The notes under the pieces: model-generated
What the model saw: the letters and a program-made list of their open reading frames with translations, nothing else
The model's database searches: none
What the model was told of the DNA's origin: nothing
In this document: positions 43,901 through 52,376 of the stretch, one piece after another
How positions within the stretch are numbered: the first letter of the stretch is position 1
Layout of the letters: the number at the start of each line of letters is the position of its first letter
Origin: an uncultured Hymenobacter sp.
GTDB taxonomy: Bacteria > Bacteroidota > Bacteroidia > Cytophagales > Hymenobacteraceae
Assembly (NCBI GenBank): GCA_913776615.1
Contig: CAJYPK010000040.1
Coordinates: forward strand, 1-64,000
Direction of reading: 5' to 3'
Length of the DNA: 64,000 nucleotides
Translations under genes and position numbers: made by a program

Positions 43901-44028
43901 CGCTCGACGATGGTAGCCCCCGGTACCGGGCTGCCGTCGGTGCCCAGCACCCGGCCGCTAATAGCCTGCGTCTGGGCCAGTACCGGCAGACTCGCCACCA
44001 CTAGTATTGGTGTAAAAATGCTCCTCAT
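40966..44028 (-). CDS. SusC/RagA-family TonB-linked outer-membrane transporter
   Basis: A 1020-residue protein. After a signal peptide (LPVLAQ) comes a CarboxypepD-like domain (ISGRVLGTDGSPVPGATI). The plug domain carries the family box VVGYGTQTKADLTGSVA and SISILKDASASAIYGSRATNGVVLITTKRG, and a TonB-dependent barrel extends to the C-terminal Phe (VGINLGF). It imports the ligand bound by the adjacent SusD protein. There is a 49-bp gap to susD. A near-consensus -7 box (TTATTTTG) lies about 75 bp upstream. No anti-sigma or regulator pair is adjacent. Confidence 0.93.
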   Translation of the reverse strand: MRSIFTPILVVASLPVLAQTQAISGRVLGTDGSPVPGATIVERGTSNGVSSGVDGSFTLAVQPNATLVISSVGYTTQTIAVGSRRTLDVTLAASATDLAEAVVVGYGTQTKADLTGSVAQLGTKEVGNQPVQSLEQSIQGKAAGVFIETGSGKLGQGIRVRVRGVSSVSGSTQPLYVVDGVPVAAENLSSTSASTNPIADINPNDIESISILKDASASAIYGSRATNGVVLITTKRGKAGGTRFNFNVQGGFSEPTHKREFLNSQEYVTLITEALTNAGASAASIATRLSGYAAGASDPLTYDTNWQDQVLRRAGFQQYDFNTSGGTDKTRFYLSGQYSKQKGIIVGNEYERIASRFNIDHQATDWLSFGLNTTTTRSVNNRLPNDNAFSSPMQTVALAPITPLIDPRSGLTSGALDPSTGLPNTTFPFYYNPLLGIEGGSYTTTAYRLLGNVYAQAQLGKDLLFRSEVGTDVISQNEEQYLKRVTSRNTGNTNGYGYNATTLNTKLVTNNYFSYKKTLAENHALDFTLGTSYESSTIKGNSVTGTQFASDAYRTIDNASQITAGTSYTTGYTLVSYFGRASYAFAGKYLLGGSARVDGSSRFGIERRYGIFPAGSIGWVVSEESFLKDNHVLSLLKLRASIGKTGNAGFSNFASRSLWTGRNAGYVGTPGQQPSQLGNDFLNWESTVQYDAGLEYGLLDNRISGEVDIYRKNTNGLLLAQPVPGTSGFSTFNKNVGTLRNQGIELTLTTRNFVGDFTWTTSVNAAINRNKILDLAGPDILGSFLNRAQAGQPLGVFVGPEYAGVNPDNGKAIYYFNTINTDGTLNRNTTETINLAANVPVGNPNPTWTGGITNTFTFKGFDLTATLVGVFGNQIYDADAPFFSVGFSNGPDNQTRDQLNRWQKPGDITNVPKAIYNGGNGVGNSSRFVQNGDYGRLRSVVLGYNLPSALAKRAFVQSARLFVQGYNLLTFTKYTGWDPEVSADYVTGGSNVSSNNISQGIGFYTAPQARTYTVGINLGF

Positions 44029-44327
44029 AAAAGTAGCTAGGTAAAATGTTGTGAAGGGAAGGCATAAGAAAAAAGCGGGTAGGTGGGAAAAATGGAAGGT
44101 TGCAAAATAAAGGTTAAATTGTTAACATTTTAACTAAAAATCTTCGGACACCGTCAAAAGCTATGGGGCAGCACTCTATTCCTCGCCGAATTTCTCGGGC
44201 AGTGCCTCATTTAGAAGAGTCATTTTCAGAAAGGTGAAATATCCGGCGGGCGACCGGCGAAGATTCTGGTGCCCCGGGTGCCGTATCACCCGATGCGCCC
44301 CGCCTGTTTCCTACCTTTGCGCCACGC
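44029..44327. other. Intergenic region between susC and the RNase D gene
   Basis: About 300 bp, AT-rich near susC. It contains the weak susC -7 box (minus strand, 44103-44110) and the RNase D -7 box. No gene or RNA is apparent. Confidence 0.5.
44312..44319 (+). promoter_or_regulatory. -7 box (TACCTTTG) of the RNase D gene
   Basis: A perfect TAnnTTTG match ending eight bases before the ATG, which predicts a leaderless or nearly leaderless mRNA. Confidence 0.6.
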
Positions 44328-45509
44328 ATGAAGCCCATTATTCACTATCTTACCACGGCGGCCCAGGTGGCCGACGCGGCCGCTCACTTTGCTACCCTGC
44401 CCCGCATCGCCATCGACTTAGAGTTTGATGACAACCGGTATCGCTACGGCCGGCACCTTGCCCTGATTCAAGTTTTTGATGGCCGGGAAGTGTACCTCAT
44501 CGACCCGCTGCCGCTGGAGCCCGAAATGGCTGCCGGCCTGGAGCCCCTATTTGCCGTGCTCCGCAATCCCGCCGTGGCCAAGGTGTTTCACTCCTGCAAA
44601 TCCGATATTCTGCTGCTCGACGAGCTCTTCGGTGTGCATTGCCGCAACATCGTCGATACCAGCGTCCAGTTTACTCTGCTGGCCCTGGAGGATAATAACA
44701 TTTCCCTGGGGCGGCTTATTCAGAGCGAGTTAGGCTTTGAGGTGGATAAGGGCGAGCAAAAATCCAACTGGCTCAAGCGCCCCCTCACCGAAGCGCAGAA
44801 AGAATACGCCGCCAACGACGTGCTCTATCTCTTCGAGCTTACCGATCGCCTCACCGCCCGCCTCCAGGAGCAGGGCCGCGCCCAGTGGGCCGCCGAGGAA
44901 AACCACGCCCTCGAAGCCGTGCGCTACGGCCGGGGCGAGCTGCGCCCTCACCTGCGCCTGGCGGGCAAGTACCGCGTAGCCCCCCAGGATTTGCCGCTGT
45001 TCCGCGAGCTGTACGCCCTGCGCGACCGCATCGCCCGGCAGCTCGACCGCCCCAGCTACATGGTGCTCAGCAACGACCGCCTGGCCGAGCTGGCGCACCA
45101 GCCCATTGCCTCGCACGGTGCGCTGCGCAACGCCAGCGGCCTGCACCCCGAGCTCAAGCGGGCGCCCTACGCCGACGAGCTAATCGCCCTGGCCACGGCC
45201 GAGCTGGCCCCCGATGGCCCGCCGCCCGCCGACCAGCGCCGGCCGCAGCCGTTCCGCCGGCGCTTCGGCGGCCCCATCGCCGCCAAGGCCGAGGCCCGCG
45301 AGACGCTGCTAATGAGCCTCAAGAACCACCTGGCTGCCGACTATAGCCCCGTGCTGGCCAATACCGTGCTCAGCAATCGCCTCATCGGCGACGTGGTAGA
45401 GCAGGGCAGCCTGGCGGCCCTGCGCCCCTGGCAGCGCCAGCTGCTGGGCGAAACGGCCGGCCAGCACGGCCTGGCGATTGCCGAGCTGGAAACGCCGTTG
45501 CAAGCCTAA
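44328..45509 (+). CDS. rnd: Ribonuclease D-like 3'-5' exonuclease
   Basis: A 393-residue protein. The DEDD exonuclease motifs are IAIDLEFDDN (Exo I), FHSCKSDILLLDELF (Exo II) and EYAANDVLYLFEL (Exo III, with the Tyr of the DEDDy class). Two HRDC-like helical regions fill the C-terminal half (LFRELYALRDRIARQLDRPSY). It should trim tRNA and other RNA 3' ends. The strong -7 box just before the ATG supports this start. Confidence 0.88.
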   Translation: MKPIIHYLTTAAQVADAAAHFATLPRIAIDLEFDDNRYRYGRHLALIQVFDGREVYLIDPLPLEPEMAAGLEPLFAVLRNPAVAKVFHSCKSDILLLDELFGVHCRNIVDTSVQFTLLALEDNNISLGRLIQSELGFEVDKGEQKSNWLKRPLTEAQKEYAANDVLYLFELTDRLTARLQEQGRAQWAAEENHALEAVRYGRGELRPHLRLAGKYRVAPQDLPLFRELYALRDRIARQLDRPSYMVLSNDRLAELAHQPIASHGALRNASGLHPELKRAPYADELIALATAELAPDGPPPADQRRPQPFRRRFGGPIAAKAEARETLLMSLKNHLAADYSPVLANTVLSNRLIGDVVEQGSLAALRPWQRQLLGETAGQHGLAIAELETPLQA

Positions 45510-45598
45510 GCAGTAGCGCGCACGTCGTAGTGCGCGTTTCGTAGGTGATAAAATCAGCGTCGCCTCTGAAGGCGCTTTACGTAACTCATCAAGAATTC

Positions 45599-45683
45599 GT
45601 CATGCTGCGCTGGCCGAAGCATCTCGCTCGTCTTCTGTGGTCGCCACGACTCAACGGGACGCGCCGGGTGCTTCGGCCAGCGC
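45599..45683. repeat. Palindromic repeat related to the 4.3-kb copy
   Basis: GCGCTGGCCGAAGCA (45607-45621) pairs perfectly with TGCTTCGGCCAGCGC (45669-45683). It ends five bases before the proposed start of the next gene. Confidence 0.7.
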
Positions 45684-45688
45684 CGTAT

Positions 45689-47635
45689 ATGAGCGGGGGG
45701 CGCCTGCTTTTCTGCCTGCTGGCCTTGCCCGCGCTGGCCCAGGAAAGCCCGGTGCTGCGCGGCCGGGTGCTTGATGCCGATACCCACCAGCCCATTCCCA
45801 ACGCGCAAATCGGCATCGGCAATAACCGCCTCGGTACGAGTACCAATACCGAGGGCCGCTTTGCGCTGCGCGTACCAGCGGCTTACCAGGGCAGCCAGCT
45901 AGAAGTGGCGCTGCTGGGCTACCGACCCTACCGCCGCCCGCTGCCGCCGCTGCCCACCGTCGACTTATTGATTGAGCTGCACCTCAGCCCGGCCAGCTTG
46001 GGTACGGTCACCGTGACGGCCTCGGCCGAAGGTATCGTGCGCGAGGCCGTGGCGCGGATTCCGCGCAATTATCCCGTGCGCCCTACCCAGCTCACGGGCT
46101 TCTACCGCGAGTCGGACGAGGAGGCTGTCCGCCAGCGCTACGACTATCTGGCCGAGGGCGTCTTGCGGGTGCACAAAGCCGGCTACCAGTACCCGCGTGA
46201 CCCCGGCACGGTGCAGGTGCTGCAAGCCCGCCGGGTAGAGTTGCGCCCGGCTCAGGACACCACCGCGCTGCCGCCCATCGACTGGATAGCCGGTCCCTTT
46301 ATTCCGCACCGTTTCGATTTTGTCCACGCCCGGGCCGAGTTTATTAGCGCGGCTCATTTCAAACACTACGTTTACCGCCTCAGCCCGCAGACTACGTTTC
46401 AGGGCCGGGCGGTGTACGTGGTAGCCTTCGAGCCCCGGCCGGGTACCAACCGGGCCAATTTCGCGGGTGAGGTGTACATCGACGAGCAGAGCTACGCTTT
46501 TCTGGGCGCTCGCTGGCACCTCACGCCGGTGGGCATCCGGCGCGAGCGACTGCTGGTATTCACCGCTACCGAGCGGGCGTACCGGGCGGAGTATCAGCCG
46601 TACGCCGGGCGTTACTACCTCAAGAGCATTTGGTACAATACCCTGGGCCGACCCCAGGCCGGGCGGGTGCGCCACCACCTGGCCGAGTTCGTGACCACGG
46701 CCATCGACACCGCGCAGGCCCCGGCCCCCGGCTACGAGGCGCGCACGCAGTACGCTGACGTTTTCTTGCAAAGCCCGGTGCCCTACGACTCCGCTTTCTG
46801 GCAGCACTACACCACGGTGCTGCCCTCGGCGGCTCTGCTCGACCAGGCCCGCCAGCGCCAGGCCGATACGCTGCTGCGCCGGTCTGCGCCGGCTGCCGGG
46901 GTACCCGCTGCCCCCAGGCGGCACTTGCTTCGCCACCTGCGCTACTCGTACGCCGGCGGCGTGCTCGCAGCCGCGTTGCCCGCCGCCGATTTGCGCGTAG
47001 CGCTGGCCCCGAGCGGCTCGCCCCTGCAAGCCGCCGTGCAGGCTCACACCACGGCCCAGCGGGCGACCGCGCAATATGCCTTCGGCGTGCAGTTTGACCT
47101 AACCCCCCACTGGGCGGCCTACGCCGCCACCCGCCACCTGCTGGGGCAGCTGCGCGGCGAGGGCTGGGAAGCCGGGCTGGGGTATACCCGTCAGCTCAAC
47201 TCGCACGGCCGGCCGCTGCGCGCCCGGGCCGGGCTGGCCTACCTGCGCCAGAGCGTGGGCCGCGAGCTGGGCACCGTGGCCAACCCCGACGCGAGCCTGC
47301 GCCTGGCTGGCACGCCGCTGGGGGCCGACCAGCTCACGCTTTCCCTCCAAGCCGTTACCGATGCCGTGCAGCCCCGGCTAGGGCTGGGCCTTGAACTAAG
47401 CCACCACTGGGAAGCCGTGGCCGACCTGGGTTACCTGCTGCCGCTGCGTACCCGCAGCCAACTGCTGATTGAGGAGAAAAAGGGCTTTTTCAGCTTCAAC
47501 CAGCACACTGCCGACCTCGACCTGCCGGCCGCCGAAGCCCGTTTGCTCGTGGCGGGCCAGCCCGCTACCAGTACTCCCTGGCAGCTCGGGCGCCTGCTGC
47601 TGAACGTGGGGGTACTCTACCGGTTGGGGCAATAA
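45689..47635 (+). CDS. CarboxypepD-like outer-membrane protein (DUF5686-like)
   Basis: About 648 residues. The chosen ATG at 45689 gives a signal peptide (LLFCLLALPALAQ); the longer ORF reads through the palindromic repeat. An N-terminal CarboxypepD-like domain (LRGRVLDADTHQPIPNAQIGI) is followed by a conserved middle (YPVRPTQLTGFYRESDE, VYIDEQSYAFLGARWH, GRYYLKSIWYNT) and a probable beta-barrel C-terminus. This combination is typical of DUF5686/carboxypeptidase-like outer-membrane proteins in Bacteroidota. The role is unknown. Confidence 0.75.
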   Translation: MSGGRLLFCLLALPALAQESPVLRGRVLDADTHQPIPNAQIGIGNNRLGTSTNTEGRFALRVPAAYQGSQLEVALLGYRPYRRPLPPLPTVDLLIELHLSPASLGTVTVTASAEGIVREAVARIPRNYPVRPTQLTGFYRESDEEAVRQRYDYLAEGVLRVHKAGYQYPRDPGTVQVLQARRVELRPAQDTTALPPIDWIAGPFIPHRFDFVHARAEFISAAHFKHYVYRLSPQTTFQGRAVYVVAFEPRPGTNRANFAGEVYIDEQSYAFLGARWHLTPVGIRRERLLVFTATERAYRAEYQPYAGRYYLKSIWYNTLGRPQAGRVRHHLAEFVTTAIDTAQAPAPGYEARTQYADVFLQSPVPYDSAFWQHYTTVLPSAALLDQARQRQADTLLRRSAPAAGVPAAPRRHLLRHLRYSYAGGVLAAALPAADLRVALAPSGSPLQAAVQAHTTAQRATAQYAFGVQFDLTPHWAAYAATRHLLGQLRGEGWEAGLGYTRQLNSHGRPLRARAGLAYLRQSVGRELGTVANPDASLRLAGTPLGADQLTLSLQAVTDAVQPRLGLGLELSHHWEAVADLGYLLPLRTRSQLLIEEKKGFFSFNQHTADLDLPAAEARLLVAGQPATSTPWQLGRLLLNVGVLYRLGQ

Positions 47636-47651
47636 AGCTGGGCGCGGGCGT

Positions 47652-47659
47652 TAATTTTG
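47652..47659 (+). promoter_or_regulatory. -7 box (TAATTTTG) of mltG
   Basis: A perfect TAnnTTTG match, 45 bp before the ATG at 47705. The TTG start in the ORF track lies inside this box. Confidence 0.55.
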
Positions 47660-47704
47660 ACGAATGCGCGGGCCGGAGTGGTCGGCCCCTACGAGCGTTT
47701 TGCC

Positions 47705-48790
47705 ATGACCGACCTCTTGCTACCTGCTCCTGGGCTACCGCCCGCCGCCCCGCGCCGCCGCTGGTGGGGCCTGGTGGCAGTTAGTGCGCTGGTGCTACTA
47801 GCGGGGCTGTTCGTGGCCTACCGCTGGCTGTTTGCCACCAACGTGCGAGCCGAAGTCGAAGGGCCGGCCTACCTGTACATCCGGCCGGGCGAGACGACGG
47901 CCGATATCTACGCCGACCTCGGTGAGCGGCTGGAGCGGCCCGGCGAATTTGTCTTGCTGGCCGGCCTGCGGCACTACGGCACGCCCGCCAGCCCGGTGCG
48001 CCCCGGCCGCTACACGCTGCCCGCCGGCCTGGGCAACCTGGCCCTGCTGCGCCTGCTGGCCGAAGGTCGGCAAGACACGCTGGCCTTTACGCTCAAGCCC
48101 TTTCATTACCTGCCGCAACTGCCGCGCCAGGCCGGCCGCCAGCTTAGCCTCGATACCGTGCAGCTACATAAACTTTTAGCTGACAATGCCTATCTGGTAA
48201 GCCGCTACGGCCTCGACACCGCCACCGTACGCACGCTGTTTATTCCGGGGACGCTGCGACTGTTTTGGCCCACGCCCGCAGCGGCCTTTCTCGATTCGGT
48301 AGCTGCCCGGCACCACCGCTTTTGGAATAATCGCCGGCTGGCCCAGGCCGACTCGCTGAAAATGAGTCCCGTGCAGGTGTCGGTACTGGCCAGCATCGTG
48401 CAGCGCGAAACGGCCCAGCCCACCGATAAGCCGCTCATCGCGGGCGTGTACCTCAACCGCCTGCGCCGGGGCCAGCCCTTGCAGGCCGACCCTACGCTGC
48501 TCTGGCCCCTGCACGGCCTGGGTACCCGCAAGCGGGTGCTCAACGTGGATAAGAAAGTAGATTCGCCCTACAATACGTACCGCCACAAGGGCCTGCCGCC
48601 CGGTCCCATCACCACGCCCTACCCGCAGGCGCTGGATGCCGTGCTGCGCCCCGCCCGTCACAACTACGTCTTCTTCTGCGCCCGCCCCGACGGCAGCGGC
48701 TTTTCCGATTTCGCCGAAACTTTTGCCGAGCATAAGCTCAACGCCCGCCGCTTTCAGCATCATTTGGATAGCTTGAAAATCAAACGGTAA
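47705..48790 (+). CDS. mltG: Endolytic murein transglycosylase MltG
   Basis: About 361 residues. One N-terminal membrane helix ([21 protein letters not shown]) anchors a LysM-like region (about 65-110) and the YceG catalytic domain. The catalytic Glu lies in [12 protein letters not shown], followed by the family motif [19 protein letters not shown] and [16 protein letters not shown]. It cleaves nascent glycan strands and sets their length. The ATG at 47705 gives the usual short cytoplasmic start. Confidence 0.92.
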   Translation: MTDLLLPAPGLPPAAPRRRWWGLVAVSALVLLAGLFVAYRWLFATNVRAEVEGPAYLYIRPGETTADIYADLGERLERPGEFVLLAGLRHYGTPASPVRPGRYTLPAGLGNLALLRLLAEGRQDTLAFTLKPFHYLPQLPRQAGRQLSLDTVQLHKLLADNAYLVSRYGLDTATVRTLFIPGTLRLFWPTPAAAFLDSVAARHHRFWNNRRLAQADSLKMSPVQVSVLASIVQRETAQPTDKPLIAGVYLNRLRRGQPLQADPTLLWPLHGLGTRKRVLNVDKKVDSPYNTYRHKGLPPGPITTPYPQALDAVLRPARHNYVFFCARPDGSGFSDFAETFAEHKLNARRFQHHLDSLKIKR

Positions 48791-48876
48791 AGGAGCGTGC
48801 GCGTGCGATAACTGCCCGATTTCTTTTTAGAAATACGTTTTTTAAGGAGCTATTTATCCTACTTAATCGCTACCCT

Positions 48877-49323
48877 ATGCGTCTCGTTATTCAGCGCGTC
48901 CGCCAAGCGTCCGTCACGGTCGAGGGCCAAATCACCGGCCAGATTGGGCCTGGCCTGCTGGTACTGGCGGGCTGCGCCCCCACCGACGACGAGGCTGCCC
49001 TAGCCTGGATGGCACGCAAGCTGGTGAACCTGCGCATCTTTTCGGATGACAACGGCCAGATGAATCGCAGCGTGCTCGACGTGGGTGGGCAGATCCTCAT
49101 TGTCAGTCAGTTTACCTTGCTGGCCGATGCGCGCAAGGGCAACCGTCCCAGCTACGTCGGGGCCGCCCCGCCGGCCGTGGCCGAGCCGCTCTACGAGCGC
49201 TTCGTGGCTTTGGTAACGCAGGCCCTGGGCCAGCCCGTACCGACCGGCATCTTCGGGGCCGACATGCAGGTAAGCTTACTCAATGACGGCCCCGTAACCA
49301 TCGTGCTCGACTCGCCCAGTTAG
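48877..49323 (+). CDS. dtd: D-aminoacyl-tRNA deacylase
   Basis: A 148-residue protein with the family landmarks [17 protein letters not shown], the catalytic-loop SQFTLLAD and the C-terminal cross-subunit [11 protein letters not shown]. The Gly-cisPro element is present as GPVT. It removes D-amino acids (and glycine) mis-charged on tRNA. It is full length and is followed 17 bp later by a MazG-like gene, probably co-transcribed. Confidence 0.95.
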   Translation: MRLVIQRVRQASVTVEGQITGQIGPGLLVLAGCAPTDDEAALAWMARKLVNLRIFSDDNGQMNRSVLDVGGQILIVSQFTLLADARKGNRPSYVGAAPPAVAEPLYERFVALVTQALGQPVPTGIFGADMQVSLLNDGPVTIVLDSPS

Positions 49324-49340
49324 CTTTTACTTATTTCCCC

Positions 49341-49670
49341 ATGACCATCGAACAAGCCCAGGCCACGGTCGACGAGTGGATTACCACCACTGGCGTACGC
49401 TATTTCAGCGAGCTGACCAACCTTGCCATCCTCACCGAAGAAGTGGGGGAGGTGGCCCGCCTCATCGCCCGGCAGTACGGCGAGCAGTCATTCAAGGAGT
49501 CGGACAAGGGCCGCGAGCTAGGCGATGAGCTGGCCGATGTGCTGTTCGTCGTTATCTGCCTGGCCAACCAGACGGGCGTCAATCTCACCGAGGCCCTGGC
49601 CCGCAACCTAGCCAAGAAGACCCAGCGCGACGCCACCCGCCACCGCGACAACCCCAAGCTGAGCAGTTAG
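49341..49670 (+). CDS. MazG-like nucleotide pyrophosphohydrolase
   Basis: A 109-residue protein. The MazG fold metal site is seen as ILTEEVGEVARLIARQYGE (EExxE-type) and GDELADVLFVVICLAN (ExxD). It should hydrolyse NTPs or modified NTPs as a housekeeping step. Length fits the short single-domain class. It is likely in one transcript with dtd. Confidence 0.88.
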   Translation: MTIEQAQATVDEWITTTGVRYFSELTNLAILTEEVGEVARLIARQYGEQSFKESDKGRELGDELADVLFVVICLANQTGVNLTEALARNLAKKTQRDATRHRDNPKLSS

Positions 49671-49734
49671 CTTGTACGTTGGGAGCGGCGGGGCACTGTT
49701 GAACGTGACGCTCGACTAGCCCGCCCCGACGCAT

Positions 49735-49845
49735 CACCAAGCCGGAGCTTGGTGTTACAGCAACTGTCCTCGGCTGTTTGCATCAAGTTTCCCGAGTAGC
49801 CCCAGGCACAACTCATAACTTTTAACTTCTAACTCCTAACTCAAC
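49735..49845. repeat. Small hairpin and partial TTATGAGTT-family repeat
   Basis: CACCAAGC pairs with GCTTGGTG (49735-49754). About 60 bp on, ACTCATAACTTTTAACTTCT (about 49811) resembles the arm of the inverted repeat at 62.4 kb, but only one arm is present. It lies in the 178-bp gap before anmK. Confidence 0.5.
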
Positions 49846-49848
49846 GAA

Positions 49849-51012
49849 GTGACCTCGCAGCTAGCGCGTTTGCTGGCGGTGGCCGGGCTACCCAGCCGCC
49901 GCATCGTCGGCCTGATGTCGGGCACCTCGCTCGACGGCCTCGACGTGGCCCTGTGCCGCTGCACGGGCCACGGCTCCGCGCTGCGCGTCAGGTTGGAGCA
50001 GTTCGCCACTATACCCTACGAACCTGATTTTCAACGACGCTTACGGGCGGTCAGCCAGCCCACGGTGCTGCTGGAAGAAGTGGTCTTGCTCAATGCCGAG
50101 GTAGCCCGCCGGCACGCGGCTACCGTGCTGGCCTGCCTGGAAAGCTGGCGGGTCGCGCCCGCCGACATCGACGTGCTGGCCAGCCACGGGCAGACCATCT
50201 GGCACGCGCCGCGCCACCAGCACGGGCGGGCCGATTTTCCGCACCACGCCACGCTGCAAATCGGCGACGGCGACCACCTGGCCCAGCTCACGGGCATTAT
50301 CACGCTTTCCGACTTTCGGCAGAAGCACGTGGCCGCCGGCTACGAAGGCGCCCCGCTGGCCCCGTTTGGCGACGAGCTGCTATTTCGCCGGCCGGGTACC
50401 AATCGCCTGCTCCTCAACCTGGGCGGCATTGCCAATTTTACCGTGCTGCCCGCCGATGGCAGCCCCGCCCAGGCCACCGATACCGGTCCCGCCAATACCC
50501 TGCTCGACTACGTCGTGCGCCAGCACTACCCCGGCCAGGCCTACGACGCCGGTGGCCGGCTGGCCGCCCAGGGCCAGCCCCACGCCGGCCTGCTGGCGGC
50601 CTTGCTGAGTCACGAGTTTTTCGCGGCCGGCTTTCCCAAAACTACCGGTCCAGAGTTGTTTTCCCCCGCGTATCTGCAAGAAAGCCAGCGCCGTGCCGGG
50701 GCCGAAAATCTGTCCGCGCCCGACCTGCTGGCCACGTTAGTGGAGCTGACCGCCACCGCCGTGGCGCAAGCAGCCCACCACTATCTTGGTCCGGCCCCCG
50801 CCGCCGAAGTGCTGGTGAGTGGCGGCGGCGCACATAACGCCGCGCTAGTGGCCGCGCTGGCCCGCCACCTGCCCGCCGCCCGCCTACTCAGCACCGCCGA
50901 GGCGGGCGTGCCGCCCGACGCCAAGGAAGCGCTGCTCTTCGCCGTGCTGGCCAACGAGACCCTGGCTGGCCACCCGGCCCTGCGCCTGGGTAAAATCTCG
51001 CTGCCTGGCTAA
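49849..51012 (+). CDS. anmK: Anhydro-N-acetylmuramic acid kinase
   Basis: A 387-residue protein. The phosphate-binding opening GLMSGTSLDGLDVALC is diagnostic of AnmK, and GGIANFTVLP, DTGPANTLLDYVV and VSGGGAHNAALVAAL complete the ASKHA fold. It phosphorylates and opens anhydro-MurNAc released during wall turnover, which fits the nearby mltG. The GTG at 49849 is the only suitable start before the conserved block. Confidence 0.93.
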   Translation: MTSQLARLLAVAGLPSRRIVGLMSGTSLDGLDVALCRCTGHGSALRVRLEQFATIPYEPDFQRRLRAVSQPTVLLEEVVLLNAEVARRHAATVLACLESWRVAPADIDVLASHGQTIWHAPRHQHGRADFPHHATLQIGDGDHLAQLTGIITLSDFRQKHVAAGYEGAPLAPFGDELLFRRPGTNRLLLNLGGIANFTVLPADGSPAQATDTGPANTLLDYVVRQHYPGQAYDAGGRLAAQGQPHAGLLAALLSHEFFAAGFPKTTGPELFSPAYLQESQRRAGAENLSAPDLLATLVELTATAVAQAAHHYLGPAPAAEVLVSGGGAHNAALVAALARHLPAARLLSTAEAGVPPDAKEALLFAVLANETLAGHPALRLGKISLPG

Positions 51013-51041
51013 AGCTGCCCAAATTTCGTAGGCGTAGGCAG

Positions 51042-51842
51042 ATGAGATTTGTACCTGCCCACTTGCTCCCGCTCGCTGCCCTGCTGCCCCTGGCTGCCGC
51101 GCCCGCCGCCGCGCAAAATACCCGCCTGGTAGACCGTAATGCACTGGTTTGGCTCACCTACAACGGCGACCATAAAGTGGCTGAAAAATGGGCTGTTCAT
51201 ACCGAAGTTCAGGTGCGGCGGGTGCGCTTCGGCGCTGCCCCGCAGCAGTTACTGCTGCGCCTGGGAGGCGTGTATAGCCTGCCGCACGCCGTCAAGCTGG
51301 GCGGTGGCTATACTAATTTTACCACCTATCCCTACGGCCAGCACCCCAGCGCCGAACTGGGCGAGCCTACCCCCGAGCACCGCGCCTACGAGGACATCAC
51401 CTTCGGAACTGAGTATGGGCGGCTGCACCTGGCCCACCGCCTGCGCTTGGAGCAGCGCTGGCTGGGCCTGCTCGACCCCGGTCGCCCTACCCAAGTGGCT
51501 AGCTGGCAGTACCAAAATCGCGTTCGTTACCAGCTGGCGGGCCAACTACCATTGCAAGGCCCCGCGCTCGATGACCACGAGTGGTACGTCAATTTTTTCG
51601 ACGAATTATTTATCGGTTTCGGACCAAACGTCAACCAAAACGTCTTCAACCAAAACCGCATCTCGGCCGGGCTGGGGTACCAATTTACCGACGACTTTCA
51701 GTTGGAGTTGAACTACCTCAACCAGTGGACGCTGCAAGGCGACGAGGACGCTGCCACCGGCCGGCAGGTGTTTGAGAATAACAACGGCGTGCGCCTTAAC
51801 GTGGTGTACAATCTTTCTTTCAGCAGCGCGAAAGCCAACTAG
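51042..51842 (+). CDS. DUF2490-family outer-membrane-like protein
   Basis: A 266-residue protein with a signal peptide (LLPLAAAPAAAQ). Alternating beta strands (WAVHTEVQVRRVRF, LLLRLGGVYSLPHAVKLGGGY, LELNYLNQWTLQ) and the terminal NVVYNLSFS fit DUF2490, a predicted small outer-membrane barrel with no known function. It follows anmK by 29 bp and overlaps the convergent next gene by four bases. Confidence 0.75.
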   Translation: MRFVPAHLLPLAALLPLAAAPAAAQNTRLVDRNALVWLTYNGDHKVAEKWAVHTEVQVRRVRFGAAPQQLLLRLGGVYSLPHAVKLGGGYTNFTTYPYGQHPSAELGEPTPEHRAYEDITFGTEYGRLHLAHRLRLEQRWLGLLDPGRPTQVASWQYQNRVRYQLAGQLPLQGPALDDHEWYVNFFDELFIGFGPNVNQNVFNQNRISAGLGYQFTDDFQLELNYLNQWTLQGDEDAATGRQVFENNNGVRLNVVYNLSFSSAKAN

Positions 51843-52291
51843 TGCCGCCGTAGCCCAAAGCCCAGCACGACCCGCGCCGTGGTATCGCGGAAGCTGACTT
51901 CGAGCAGCGCTGGCGGTGGGTGCGGGGGGCGCGCCGAGTCGCTGGCGAAGGCGAAGCGATAAAACCACTGGCTGGCCCGGCGGCCGTTGCCCAGGCGGGT
52001 ACCCAGCTGGTACAGCTCAATGGCTGCGCCGCGCGCCTGCCCCTGCTGCCACAGCGGCCGGGCTGCCGCCGCAAATGTCGCCACGGGCACGGCGGCCCGT
52101 ACCTCGGGTGCCAACCGCTGGTAGGCCGCCGGGTAGTCGGCGGCTAGTACTTCTACTAAAAACCGCCGCGCCACCTGCGCCTGGGTAGGGTGCACCAACG
52201 CTGCCGCCGGCTTAGTAGGCGGGTGGCCCAAGGCCCCGGTTGCTGCCCAGGCCACCCAGCACAATGAACGCAGAAAACGCAGGCGAGCCAT
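51839..52291 (-). CDS. Hypothetical secreted protein
   Basis: About 150 residues from the ATG at 52291, which gives a probable signal peptide (LRSLCWVAWAATGALG). The rest (RRFLVEVLAADYPAAYQRLAPEVRAAV onwards) resembles small NTF2-like/DUF3887-type domains, but I cannot assign it. Its end overlaps the DUF2490 gene tail to tail. Confidence 0.55.
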   Translation of the reverse strand: MARLRFLRSLCWVAWAATGALGHPPTKPAAALVHPTQAQVARRFLVEVLAADYPAAYQRLAPEVRAAVPVATFAAAARPLWQQGQARGAAIELYQLGTRLGNGRRASQWFYRFAFASDSARPPHPPPALLEVSFRDTTARVVLGFGLRRH

Positions 52292-52304
52292 GGGCCAAAA
52301 ATAA

Positions 52305-52348
52305 GTGGGGGCGGCTGGCCCGGTGCTAGACCGGGCCGCCGCCCCCAC
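52305..52348. terminator. Strong hairpin after the CARDB-repeat gene
   Basis: GTGGGGGCGGC with GGCCCGGT pairs with ACCGGGCC and GCCGCCCCCAC over a five-base loop, with one mismatch. It lies 28 bp past the stop of the gene at 52377. Confidence 0.7.
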
Positions 52349-52376
52349 ATCGGCCGGTAGCCGATAATAAGCTCAC

